From assembly GCF_001667945.1 (NCBI RefSeq), contig NZ_LZJK01000159.1:1-64000 (forward strand): 64,000 nt of DNA. Direction: 5' to 3'. Shown one piece after another: positions 16,679 to 23,963 of the stretch. The notes under the pieces were generated by a model, which worked only from the letters and a program-made list of their open reading frames with translations, searched no databases and was not told the origin of the DNA. The position numbers and the translations under genes were made by a program. Positions within the stretch are counted from its first letter, which is position 1, and the number at the start of each line of letters is the position of its first letter. This DNA comes from Mycolicibacter sinensis. Its GTDB lineage: Bacteria > Actinomycetota > Actinomycetes > Mycobacteriales > Mycobacteriaceae.

Positions 16679-16983
16679 GTCGATCCCTTCCTGTCAGGTC
16701 GGGGATCGCCACGGTGCGGTGCAGTTGTCGGTGTCGACGAAGGTGGGTGACATCCCTTCTGCCAGACACATTGTTCCATGACCGGCTCTGCCGACCACCG
16801 GAGCGGAGCGGCGAGGCGCAAGCGCGACTGCTGCTGCGAGATGCCAAGAGCCAGGCGTGAGTCCACCTCGACCGGAGGATAGGTGCCCTACGCGTCTTCC
16901 GGGGAAGCCTCGCCAACCGAGCCTTGCCGATCGGGACTGGGCCCATGTGGGTCATCGAGACCGGCTCTCGGAGCACTTCAGAA
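16679..16983. other. Intergenic region left of the island
   Basis: This 305-base stretch between the 53-residue gene and attL holds no convincing gene on either strand; the open frames across it have shadow-like composition. It should contain the promoter for the leftward operon. I could not pick a confident promoter. Confidence 0.5.
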
Positions 16984-17062
16984 ACGAGAAAAACCACCTG
17001 CTACCAGGTGGTTCCCTTGGTGGCCAGGGCCGGGATCGAACCGGCGACCTTCCGCTTTTCAG
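16984..17062. repeat. attL: left attachment repeat
   Basis: This copy holds the tRNA-Phe terminator hairpin (stems 16992-17000 and 17005-17013) and the last 45 bases of tRNA-Phe (17018-17062). It matches attR for 79 bases except at 17015 (C here, T at 36985). Identity stops at the anticodon loop, a common crossover site for tyrosine integrases. Confidence 0.93.
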
Positions 17063-17158
17063 AAGCACGTTTCGGCATCGCCCCAGGTCGCGCATTCGTA
17101 GCCGGGAGCAGTGACCTGCGCGTTTGCTGTTTCGACCGCGCGCGGAGCGAGCGCTTGC

Positions 17159-17186
17159 GTGTCACATCTGTGTCATGTCGTGTCAC
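17159..17186. repeat. Left-end cluster of GTGTCAC repeats (probable integrase arm sites)
   Basis: GTGTCAC occurs at 17159 and 17180, with GTGTCAT at 17170, giving three near-direct repeats 10-11 bases apart about 100 bases inside attL. The same heptamer is clustered just inside attR, which is how arm-type sites of a tyrosine integrase are arranged once the element is integrated. Confidence 0.65.
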
Positions 17187-17235
17187 ATCGCCGGCCGCGG
17201 CGCGGGGTCGAACCAGTGACCGACCGCAACAGGAA

Positions 17236-17266
17236 CAGCCCCATCTGCGACAAGAAGATGGGGCTG
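17236..17266 (-). terminator. Hairpin terminator after the leftward membrane-protein operon
   Basis: CAGCCCCATCT and AGATGGGGCTG form an 11-bp perfect stem with a 9-base loop, 19 bases past the last gene of the leftward operon. The rest of the 17063-17284 gap holds only the arm-site cluster and no convincing gene. Confidence 0.6.
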
Positions 17267-17284
17267 CTCTCGTAGATGGAGGCG

Positions 17285-17662
17285 TCAGCGCGGCGTCGGT
17301 GCCGCACGGCAACCGTTCACGCCGACGTCCTTCGAGTCCACCCGCTCCGGATACCCCGCGGTGGCGCCCGCCGGCAGCGCCCACCAAGACCCGCCCGGGG
17401 CCACACCGATCACCGTGACGCACTGACTGTTGACCGTGGCCTGATCGACCACCAGGAACTTCGGCGGGGCCGGCTGCGCACGCCCTTCGGCTTCACCGTG
17501 ATCGTGCACCGCCGCGGTCCACAGCCAGAGCCCGATCAGGGCCGCCGCGGCGACGCCCAGTTCCGCCCAGAAGCGAGGCTGCTTCAGGACGGCTAACAGC
17601 ACCTGTCCGGGCCTGCATCGTTGCGACTTCTCGGGGGTGTTCTCGGTACCGAGTTCGGTCAT
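17285..17662 (-). CDS. Small single-pass membrane protein, island
   Basis: A 125-residue protein with a short cytoplasmic N-terminus, one membrane segment (about residues 34-51, LGVAAAALIGLWLWTAA) and an extracytoplasmic C-terminal part with two Cys (NSQCVTVIG and VNGCRAA). Its ATG overlaps the stop of the upstream gene in ATGA. It is the last gene of a three-gene leftward operon. No family is recognised. Confidence 0.65.
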   Translation of the reverse strand: MTELGTENTPEKSQRCRPGQVLLAVLKQPRFWAELGVAAAALIGLWLWTAAVHDHGEAEGRAQPAPPKFLVVDQATVNSQCVTVIGVAPGGSWWALPAGATAGYPERVDSKDVGVNGCRAAPTPR

Positions 17663-18420
17663 GCTCCTGCTCCGTTCACGACTCGTGGCGTGGGCGACGT
17701 GCGGTCACACGTCGCGCCTGCCAGTGGGGGCGTGGTGGCCTCGACGGCCGTCCCGGCACGCGGCACCGTCAAGGAGACCCAGTACCCGGTGCAGTAGGCG
17801 GTGTCGACGCGGTACCCGCTCTGGTCGCGGTGGGCGTACGCCGCGCCCATGCGCTTCGCTGCGGCCCACCGCGCGGCGCGGTCGGCGGAGTCATCGTCGC
17901 CGAACGGGATGCCGTTCCAGCGGGCGCCCGAGGTGACCGACCTCCCGAGTTCGGTCGGGAGGGAGGGCAGGTACCAGGTGCGCCCACCGGGCTCGCGCAG
18001 TACCGCTGCACCGTGCCACTCGGTGTACATGAAGCCCCGCCGCTGCTGCTCCGCCTCCTGCGCCTTGCTGCGGTCGACGCCGTCCGGCAGCTCACTGATC
18101 AGCTTGACGCCGTTCATCTCGCGATAGACCTGATCCCGGGCATCGGCCACCAACTTGTCGGTGCCCTTCTGCCACCCCTTCTGTGCAGCCTCCAGCTGCT
18201 GGCCGGCGGCGGTGACGTCGGCAGCCAGCTGCGCGGTGGTGGCCCGGTCGACGGCGCGTTGCCCGTCGATCCAGCTCCCCGCGCCGCCGGCCAGCAGGCC
18301 GGTGATGAGCAGCGTGGCTCCGGCCCCAGTGCCTGCGGTGAGGGCAGTAGTCCGCGCCCCGGCGCCGACCTTGCGGATTCCGGTCGCGGCCCGGCTCATG
18401 GTGTTCTTGATTTTGCTCAT
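17659..18420 (-). CDS. Membrane-anchored protein with coiled-coil stalk, island
   Basis: A 253-residue protein with a basic N-terminus, one membrane segment (about residues 31-50), a helical stretch likely to form a coiled coil (about 58-100), and a globular C-terminal domain rich in aromatic residues. Two Cys (AYCTGYW and GATCDR) may form a disulphide outside the cell. A GGAG ribosome binding site precedes the ATG. The layout resembles Mce-associated or conjugation-accessory membrane proteins, but that is only a shape similarity. Confidence 0.65.
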   Translation of the reverse strand: MSKIKNTMSRAATGIRKVGAGARTTALTAGTGAGATLLITGLLAGGAGSWIDGQRAVDRATTAQLAADVTAAGQQLEAAQKGWQKGTDKLVADARDQVYREMNGVKLISELPDGVDRSKAQEAEQQRRGFMYTEWHGAAVLREPGGRTWYLPSLPTELGRSVTSGARWNGIPFGDDDSADRAARWAAAKRMGAAYAHRDQSGYRVDTAYCTGYWVSLTVPRAGTAVEATTPPLAGATCDRTSPTPRVVNGAGA

Positions 18421-18450
18421 GTTCGTGCTCCGTTTCGTGTGCTGTTTGGA

Positions 18451-18903
18451 CTACGCGACGTGGCCGTAGTTCGAGTACGGATCGGCCCCGGAATCGGTCT
18501 CGCCGACGGCCACTTCCACCGCTGCGGCGACGTCGATCTCGGGCTCGGTCTCCGACGTGATCTCACCGCCAGTCTCGGTGCCATTCTCGGCCTCCGGATC
18601 GGTCGGCGCGAGGCCCAACTTCTCCTCGAGGTCGGCCACACCGCGCAGCCTCTCCAAGGAGGCCTTCACGGCCTTCGGCTTCTCGGCCGCGGCGGCCTCG
18701 CGGGCGGCCCGGGTCCAGGCGTCGGCGACAAGCGTCTGCACAGCGGCGGTCACCTTGGAGCGGGAGGCGCCGGCGTCGACCAACTCGACGATGTTCTCGG
18801 CGTCGGCGGTGACGTCGGCCGGCAGCGAGTTGGTGGCCGCGGCGACAGCGAGGAGACGGGCGACGCGCTCGGGGTGCGGGACGGTGTTCTTGTTCATGTT
18901 CAC
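18451..18903 (-). CDS. Acidic helical protein, first gene of leftward island operon
   Basis: A 150-residue protein with a GTG start (an ATG lies two codons in) and an AGGAGG ribosome binding site nine bases upstream of the GTG. It is mostly helical to residue 95, then becomes a strongly acidic low-complexity tail. No membrane segment is present. It is followed by the two membrane proteins on the same strand. Function unknown. Confidence 0.65.
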   Translation of the reverse strand: MNMNKNTVPHPERVARLLAVAAATNSLPADVTADAENIVELVDAGASRSKVTAAVQTLVADAWTRAAREAAAAEKPKAVKASLERLRGVADLEEKLGLAPTDPEAENGTETGGEITSETEPEIDVAAAVEVAVGETDSGADPYSNYGHVA

Positions 18904-19208
18904 GGTGGTGTTCCTCCTGGAACTGGTTGTGGGGCGGGCGGTTGTGCCCTACTTCCTCTTCTGGTTGTTCGGTGTGGCGTCGGATTGAGCGCGACTTTGA
19001 GCGAGGGTTTGAGCGCTATCCCTGTGTGGAGCACTGGTATTCGGCTGCTTCACCGGTGAGGGTTTCGACCCCCCGTTCCCGTGCGCGGTTCACGGATTGG
19101 GGCTCGGAGAGGCCCTGCAACCCCAAAATCAGGGTTTTCCAGGCGGCGGCCTCGAAGATGCACCACTGACGGATTTCACGTGAGAGCCGAAACGTCCTGT
19201 AGCGCGGC
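18904..19208. other. Intergenic region with three 12-bp iterons
   Basis: This 305-base gap lies between two leftward operons and holds no convincing gene. TTGAGCG occurs at 18985, 18997 and 19009, exactly 12 bases apart and in the same orientation, 80-120 bases upstream of the leftward operon start. The spacing suggests a cooperative regulator or a replication or partition site. Confidence 0.5.
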
Positions 19209-19607
19209 TCATTCGACCACCCGCCAGTTCCACTCCACTGAGGGGTCCCAGACGATCTCCCGGCCGATCATCCCCGCGGGAGTGTGCGGCAACCGCCGCG
19301 TGAGGGTGCTCGCGCGAGGTCCGATCCTCTCGTTGTCGGAGGTGATGAACGAGACCGTTCCGCCGGCCAGAATCGATGCACCAAGTAGGTCGAACTGGAG
19401 CTTCTCGATCGTCTTCTTCCACCGCCGCAGCTCCCGCAGCGCGGCTACGGCCTGCTTCGCGGTGACCGCTTGGGGGTCGCTCTGACTCAGCGCGCGCATG
19501 CGCTTCAACGCGTCGGAGTACACGGTCAACAGGTCGTTCGCGACCTGCTTCTGAATCTCCCCTGCGGCGTGCCGGTTCACCGCGGTCGGGGTACGCATCC
19601 GGCCCAT
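19209..19607 (-). CDS. Small helical HTH-like protein, paralogue B
   Basis: A 132-residue protein starting MGRMRTPTAV, overlapping the upstream paralogue's stop by one base (TGATG). A long helical region is followed by FDLLGASILAGG and a segment ending RRLPHTPAGMIG. That order, an ALREL helix and then a two-helix unit, resembles a small sigma-factor-like helix-turn-helix, but the match is degenerate. It aligns with the preceding gene, implying tandem duplication. Confidence 0.6.
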   Translation of the reverse strand: MGRMRTPTAVNRHAAGEIQKQVANDLLTVYSDALKRMRALSQSDPQAVTAKQAVAALRELRRWKKTIEKLQFDLLGASILAGGTVSFITSDNERIGPRASTLTRRLPHTPAGMIGREIVWDPSVEWNWRVVE

Positions 19608-19972
19608 CAGACGGCCTCGTTCACGAGGATGTACTTGGCGGGGGTATCGGCGGCGCGGCGCTTGAATGCAGAGGGAGAGATCCAGACTTCGCGGCACGCC
19701 GCGGACACCGGGGCACCCGCGACGACGGCCATTCCGAGCAGGTCCGTCTCGAGCTTCGCCAGCTCGTCATCGACCTTGCGGAGGGCCTTCACCGCGTCTA
19801 CGGTCGACACCCAGTGCAGCGTCGAAGAGTCGGACTCGACGACCTCGCGCAGCAGGTTCAGTGCTCCGGTCTGCGTCTCTACGATCTTCTTCGCGATCTT
19901 CGGCAAATGCGTCTTCGCGGCGGCGATCTGCTTGTCGTTCGGCTTGACGAACCTGGTCTTGGCGGTGCTCAT
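19607..19972 (-). CDS. Small helical HTH-like protein, paralogue A
   Basis: A 121-residue protein with an AGAGGA ribosome binding site, starting MSTAKTRFVKP. It shares with its neighbour an ALRKVDDELAKLE-type helix, DLLG, AGAPVS and a final RRAADTPAKYI segment. The C-terminal half could be a diverged DNA-binding helix-turn-helix. I cannot name a family. Confidence 0.6.
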   Translation of the reverse strand: MSTAKTRFVKPNDKQIAAAKTHLPKIAKKIVETQTGALNLLREVVESDSSTLHWVSTVDAVKALRKVDDELAKLETDLLGMAVVAGAPVSAACREVWISPSAFKRRAADTPAKYILVNEAV

Positions 19973-19991
19973 CGTGATCCTCTTCTCTGGG

Positions 19992-20312
19992 TCAGTTGAC
20001 GCTGGTGAATGCAGTCGAGCGGGGCGGGCTTCCGGGGCTGTACTGGGCACTGGTCATGTCCCACCGTGCGGCGCTCGGGTCGACTGTGATCTCTTCGGTG
20101 ACGGGGTTGCGGCGGTCGAGAGCGACGGTGCCGAGGTCCTCGACGGTGCCGGTCATCTCGTACTTGCTGTTGCCCTCCCAGCCGCCCCACGACTGCCACT
20201 CGCCGTGCGCGCCGGGGACGCCGTCGCCGACGACTCGCGCTACTACGCCGAGTGCCTGATGTCCGGGCGGGGAGCCGTCACAGTGTGGTTGAGCTCCGGC
20301 GAAGTGGAGCAC
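19992..20312 (-). CDS. Possible small protein upstream of the HTH-like pair
   Basis: A 106-residue open frame with a GTG start, ending 20 bases before paralogue A. The C-terminal two thirds (GEWQSWGG onward) have protein-like composition, while the first 35 residues look like the antisense of the rightward gene here. It may be truncated at its 5' end. Low confidence. Confidence 0.3.
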   Translation of the reverse strand: MLHFAGAQPHCDGSPPGHQALGVVARVVGDGVPGAHGEWQSWGGWEGNSKYEMTGTVEDLGTVALDRRNPVTEEITVDPSAARWDMTSAQYSPGSPPRSTAFTSVN

Positions 20313-20462
20313 GTCGCGGGCACCCGCTACCTCGACGTGGAGAAGCTGCGCGCCGACGAGAACGAGGGCACCCTCGAGATCATCTACCTCGGTGTGGTGC
20401 TGCGGTCGTATCCGGTCGGCACGTGGAAGCGGTTGGACTGCGTGGACGGCGCCGGGGAGTGA
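20205..20462 (+). CDS. Possible small protein, head-to-head with the leftward frame
   Basis: An 85-residue frame from a GTG, or 67 residues from the ATG at 20259. The residues AVTVWLSSGEVEHVAG and LEIIYLGVVLRSYPVG look like beta strands of a real protein. No clear ribosome binding site is seen for either start. It may be a fragment whose 5' end was lost at a rearrangement near 20.2 kb. Confidence 0.35.
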   Translation: MRAGDAVADDSRYYAECLMSGRGAVTVWLSSGEVEHVAGTRYLDVEKLRADENEGTLEIIYLGVVLRSYPVGTWKRLDCVDGAGE

Positions 20463-20561
20463 CCTGGGCTGAGCAGCAACGCTGCCCTGTCGGTACCGGC
20501 GCCTACGCTGTCGCCCACGCCGCCTGAATCCGGCGACTCCGCTGCATCCTGGGAGGGAACC

Positions 20562-21056
20562 ATGACACTCGACGAACTCCGCACGATCATCGCCAGCTCT
20601 ACCTCACGCGACTGGTCGCGGATCAAGTCGGCCGGGCCGACCTACCGTGACCGCTTCGGTTCGTGGAGCAGCCCTGCCGACGGCACTTCCGGCGTCGAGC
20701 ACGACAGCCACGTCGAGGTAGCCGTCTATCGCCCGGACATCGACCTGACGGTCGCCTACGGGATGCCGGAGAGCCAGCACGACCGCAACCTGAAGTTCGA
20801 GTGGTCGGACAACTTCCCGGACTCCGAGATCCGGGAGATCAGCATCGCCGACTTCTTCTGGCGCGGCTCGCTGGTGGACCGGGTGAACTACGTGTACGTC
20901 GACGGCGGCCGAGGGATCGTGCCGCTCGGGAGCGGACACCAGGGACTGCGCATTACGCAATACGGACTCGCGGTGGCGCGGCTGCTCAGCGGCATCGCGG
21001 ACTACCAGGAGTTCGACCGGTACTACTCCTCGGTGCCATTCGAGCTGCAGGACTGA
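20562..21056 (+). CDS. Hypothetical protein, island
   Basis: A 164-residue soluble protein with a good GGGAGGGAA ribosome binding site before the ATG. It starts MTLDELRTII, has no membrane segment or cysteine, and contains many aromatic residues in the C-terminal half (FFWRGS, NYVYVDGG). It ends one base before the next ATG, so it is probably co-transcribed with the GNAT gene. No family is recognised. Confidence 0.65.
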   Translation: MTLDELRTIIASSTSRDWSRIKSAGPTYRDRFGSWSSPADGTSGVEHDSHVEVAVYRPDIDLTVAYGMPESQHDRNLKFEWSDNFPDSEIREISIADFFWRGSLVDRVNYVYVDGGRGIVPLGSGHQGLRITQYGLAVARLLSGIADYQEFDRYYSSVPFELQD

Positions 21057-21057
21057 G

Positions 21058-21507
21058 ATGGCCCTGCAACTCGTCGACCTTCGCCGCGGCGCTACCGACG
21101 ATCGCTGGTGGACGCCGCCGTTCGACTGGTCCGTCGCCTATGAGAACGAACACTGGTGGAAGCGGCAGCTCGGGGAGGGCCCGTGGTACGTGCAGGTGCT
21201 GGAGGATGACGTGGAGGTGGCCCGCGTCGAGTTCGACGACCCCGGCGGTATCAACCCGGACTACGAGGGCGTTCCGGGGCTCGGCCCCGAACGCCTGGAG
21301 ATCCAGTTCATCGAGGTGGCCACCGCGGCCAGGGACCGCGGCATCGGAACGCAAGTGGTTGGCGTCCTCGCCGAGCGCCACTCCGACCGCCGCCACTTCG
21401 CGTACTCCGAGGCCGACCGCTTCTGGGCGCAGCTCGGATGGGAGCCGTTCTACGACCCGAGTCCTGGCCCCGCTGGCCGCACCCTGTTCATACAGCCGGC
21501 GCGGTAA
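21058..21507 (+). CDS. GNAT-like N-acetyltransferase
   Basis: A 149-residue protein. The core LEIQFIEVATAARDRGIGTQ carries the beta4 strand and the R-x-x-G-I-G acetyl-CoA-binding loop (about residues 93-98), and the end YSEADRFWAQLGWEPF is the usual GNAT C-terminus. The substrate is unknown. Toxin-type GNATs and small-molecule acetyltransferases both look like this. Confidence 0.72.
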   Translation: MALQLVDLRRGATDDRWWTPPFDWSVAYENEHWWKRQLGEGPWYVQVLEDDVEVARVEFDDPGGINPDYEGVPGLGPERLEIQFIEVATAARDRGIGTQVVGVLAERHSDRRHFAYSEADRFWAQLGWEPFYDPSPGPAGRTLFIQPAR

Positions 21508-21565
21508 AGCGTCGCGCGCAGGCCTGACCGGTGGGTGTCACCCCATCTCGGTAGCCTCCATCGTC

Positions 21566-22420
21566 ATGGGGCCGGAGGACTTCTTCGAAGAGACCGAGAC
21601 GATCAGTCCTTGGACCAGCGAACCGACCATCACGACCAAGCTGCGGAAGGACTTCCTCAACGAGCTGCGTGCAGGCCCCGTAGCCGGCACGGACGACCTC
21701 GACACTGCGATCGCGCTGACCCACTTGGTGTGGGACAACCTGACTGCGTTCGGCACCGACGGCAGCAACGCGCTCGACGACAAGGAAATCGCCCTTGCCC
21801 AACGCGCCCTCACCGCGACTCTCTCGCGCATCGGTATCACGCTCAGCTTCCCGTGGCGGGACTTCGCCACCTTCAAGGCGCACTGGTTGCGCAACGGCTG
21901 CTACAACTCCTGGCAGGCCCGCCGCGACCTACTCAACGACTTGTTCGCCCCGGTGCAGGCGGAGCTGGATCGGCAGGAGGAGGCCCAGTTCCGCGCCGTG
22001 AACGCCGAGGCCGTGTCGCCGCACACCAAGACGGGTTGGCCGAAGGTGGACGAGGAACTCACTGAGCTTCGTCGGCGCTTCCGCACCGCCACCACGACCC
22101 AGGACTACCGCGACGTCGGTAACCGCGCCGTCGGCGTGCTGGAGGCTCTCAGCCGCACCATCTACGACCCCGCCGTGCATCTGCGCGACGGCGAGGCCGA
22201 ACCGCCGGCCGACAAGACCAAACAGCGTCTCGGCCGGTACGTCGAAGACTCGCTCGCCGGCAAGGACAACGAGGCGATCCGCGGCGTCGCCAACAAGGTG
22301 ATCGAGCTCGCCCACAGCGTGAAGCACTCCACGGAGCCCACGCGGCGGGAAGCCGGGATCGCCGCCGACTCGGTGATCATGCTGGCGAACATCCTGCGGC
22401 GGGTCGATCAGGACTTCTGA
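21566..22420 (+). CDS. Two-domain hypothetical protein, possible abortive-infection type
   Basis: A 284-residue soluble protein starting MGPEDFFEET. The N-terminal half ends in a helical WLRNGCYNSWQARRD segment. The C-terminal half (from WPKVDEELTELRR) is a compact helical domain ending ELAHSVKHSTEPTRREAG, then a helix to the end. That domain resembles C-terminal modules of abortive-infection family proteins. The RxxxxH motif of active HEPN nucleases is not evident. A defence role is inferred mainly from position next to the restriction gene. Confidence 0.5.
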   Translation: MGPEDFFEETETISPWTSEPTITTKLRKDFLNELRAGPVAGTDDLDTAIALTHLVWDNLTAFGTDGSNALDDKEIALAQRALTATLSRIGITLSFPWRDFATFKAHWLRNGCYNSWQARRDLLNDLFAPVQAELDRQEEAQFRAVNAEAVSPHTKTGWPKVDEELTELRRRFRTATTTQDYRDVGNRAVGVLEALSRTIYDPAVHLRDGEAEPPADKTKQRLGRYVEDSLAGKDNEAIRGVANKVIELAHSVKHSTEPTRREAGIAADSVIMLANILRRVDQDF

Positions 22421-22496
22421 GTCGAAGTCACGGTTGCATCGCGTCACCGGGGGTTCACTGCACGTCGGCACGCTCGGTGATGCACCATTGGGACCC

Positions 22497-22970
22497 ATGG
22501 GCACCTCTGACACCACCGCCGCGCACGACGCCGCCGAAGGGACCCTGGTCAGCATCGGCTACGAGGGGCGGACCGTCGGCGACCTCGTCGCCCAGTTGCT
22601 CGCGCAGGACGTGCGCGTGCTCGTGGACGTCCGACTGACCCCGCTGAGTCGCAAGCCGGGACTGTCGAAGACGAAGCTGTCTGAGGCGCTCGCCGCCGTC
22701 GGCATCAGATACGTGCACCATCGTGCGCTGGGCAACCCGAAGGACAACCGCGCCGGGTTCCGCGCCGGTGAGCCGGAGTCCCGCGCACGGTACCGGGAGG
22801 TGCTCGACAGCTCGGCCGCCACCGATGCGCTCGCCCACGTGTGCGAACTCCTGGACGGCGGGGTAGTGGCATTGCTGTGTTTCGAGCATGACCACGCCGA
22901 GTGCCACCGAGACATCGTGGTCCGCCAGCTGTTGAAAGCCCGCCCGACCGCTGCCGTGGTGCACGTCTAG
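22497..22970 (+). CDS. DUF488 family protein
   Basis: A 157-residue protein with the DUF488 hallmarks: IGYEGR near the N-terminus, LVDVRLTPLSRKPGLSK in the middle, YVHHRALGNPK, and the C-terminal LCFEHDHAECHRDIV with its Cys-His pair. DUF488 proteins are of unknown function. Its TAG stop lies in a CTAG palindrome that also serves as the stop of the convergent gene. The preceding 76 bases hold no gene. Confidence 0.8.
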   Translation: MGTSDTTAAHDAAEGTLVSIGYEGRTVGDLVAQLLAQDVRVLVDVRLTPLSRKPGLSKTKLSEALAAVGIRYVHHRALGNPKDNRAGFRAGEPESRARYREVLDSSAATDALAHVCELLDGGVVALLCFEHDHAECHRDIVVRQLLKARPTAAVVHV

Positions 22971-23839
22971 AACAGGGCGTCCTCGATCTTCGGCCGCCAC
23001 ACGCCGAGGACGGAGAAGACCCAGTGCCGTGCGTTCTGGTTCCCGACGTAGAAGTGCACGTCGTTGTCCTCAGCCAGCATCTCGCCACGCCACTTCGTCA
23101 ACATCGCCTCGCGCGCCCGACCGCGGTCGCCGTAGTCACGCAGCCACTTGCGGCCGCCCTGCCCGGCCTCCCAATCCAGGACCTTCTGGTCGTGGCCCTT
23201 GCATGTCGCCGTTGCGCACTTGTACCTGTATCGGACGACGAAGGGCGCTGGCTCCAGCGGAGCCAACGATGTGCCGAACAGATCCGGCGCCGAAGCCTTG
23301 TCGATCTTCGCCTGCTCGGACTTGCTCCACGGCTGCCCGTCCTCGACGGTGACCTTGACGTCGTACGGCTTGATCAAGCCGAGCGAGGGCGCCCGCTTGG
23401 TCATTTCACCCACCGGATTCCGAGCCAACAGGTCGCACATCGTCGTCGTGCCGATCAACCCATCGAGGTTCGCCCGTCGGCCCTGCCAGTTGCTGCTCGT
23501 ACCGATCCATGCCACGCGCGCCATCTCGTCCTGGCGAGGGCGGAAGGACTCCGGACGGACATCGTTGGACTGGTGGTAGGTGCCGTTCACCTGGATCACG
23601 TCGTACTTCTTGAACGTCCGGTCGAAGTCCTCATTGCGGAACCGGACGGGGTACAGGCGAATCCACTCAGGCCGTTCGCGGTCGAGTCGCACGCCGGCGA
23701 CGCAGACAGTCTCCAGGTACTTGTCGCTCGGGTTGGGGTAGGTCTTGACGGTGACCATGACCTCCGCGGTCTGTTCACCCGGACGCGGCGCCTTCAAACC
23801 CCCGCTGTCCACCTCACCAGCGGTGCCATTTCCTCCCAT
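22967..23839 (-). CDS. Unrecognised 290-residue protein facing DUF488
   Basis: The protein has a hydrophilic first 27 residues, then a region with WIRLYPVRFRN and DVRPESFRP, and a possible zinc site CATATCKGHD (C-x4-C-x2-H) at about residue 210. The last third is rich in Trp and basic residues. An ATG at codon 28 (MVTVKTYPN) follows a GGAGG and may be the true start. No family is recognised. Convergent arrangement with DUF488, sharing the same stop palindrome, suggests a functional pair. Confidence 0.6.
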   Translation of the reverse strand: MGGNGTAGEVDSGGLKAPRPGEQTAEVMVTVKTYPNPSDKYLETVCVAGVRLDRERPEWIRLYPVRFRNEDFDRTFKKYDVIQVNGTYHQSNDVRPESFRPRQDEMARVAWIGTSSNWQGRRANLDGLIGTTTMCDLLARNPVGEMTKRAPSLGLIKPYDVKVTVEDGQPWSKSEQAKIDKASAPDLFGTSLAPLEPAPFVVRYRYKCATATCKGHDQKVLDWEAGQGGRKWLRDYGDRGRAREAMLTKWRGEMLAEDNDVHFYVGNQNARHWVFSVLGVWRPKIEDALF

Positions 23840-23963
23840 CCGGGCAGATTAACGGCCGCGTGAGCAATCGACGTGGACCTTCCCCAGCGTCGGTCGCGCC
23901 GCACACGAAACGCCAGGATCTGGATCTGGCGCGTGTGTCGGTATCACTGCCTATGGTCATCTC

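Noticed and set aside
16639..16866. 75-codon minus-strand frame near attL
   Set aside because: It overlaps the 53-residue gene with the better ribosome binding site and has shadow-like composition.
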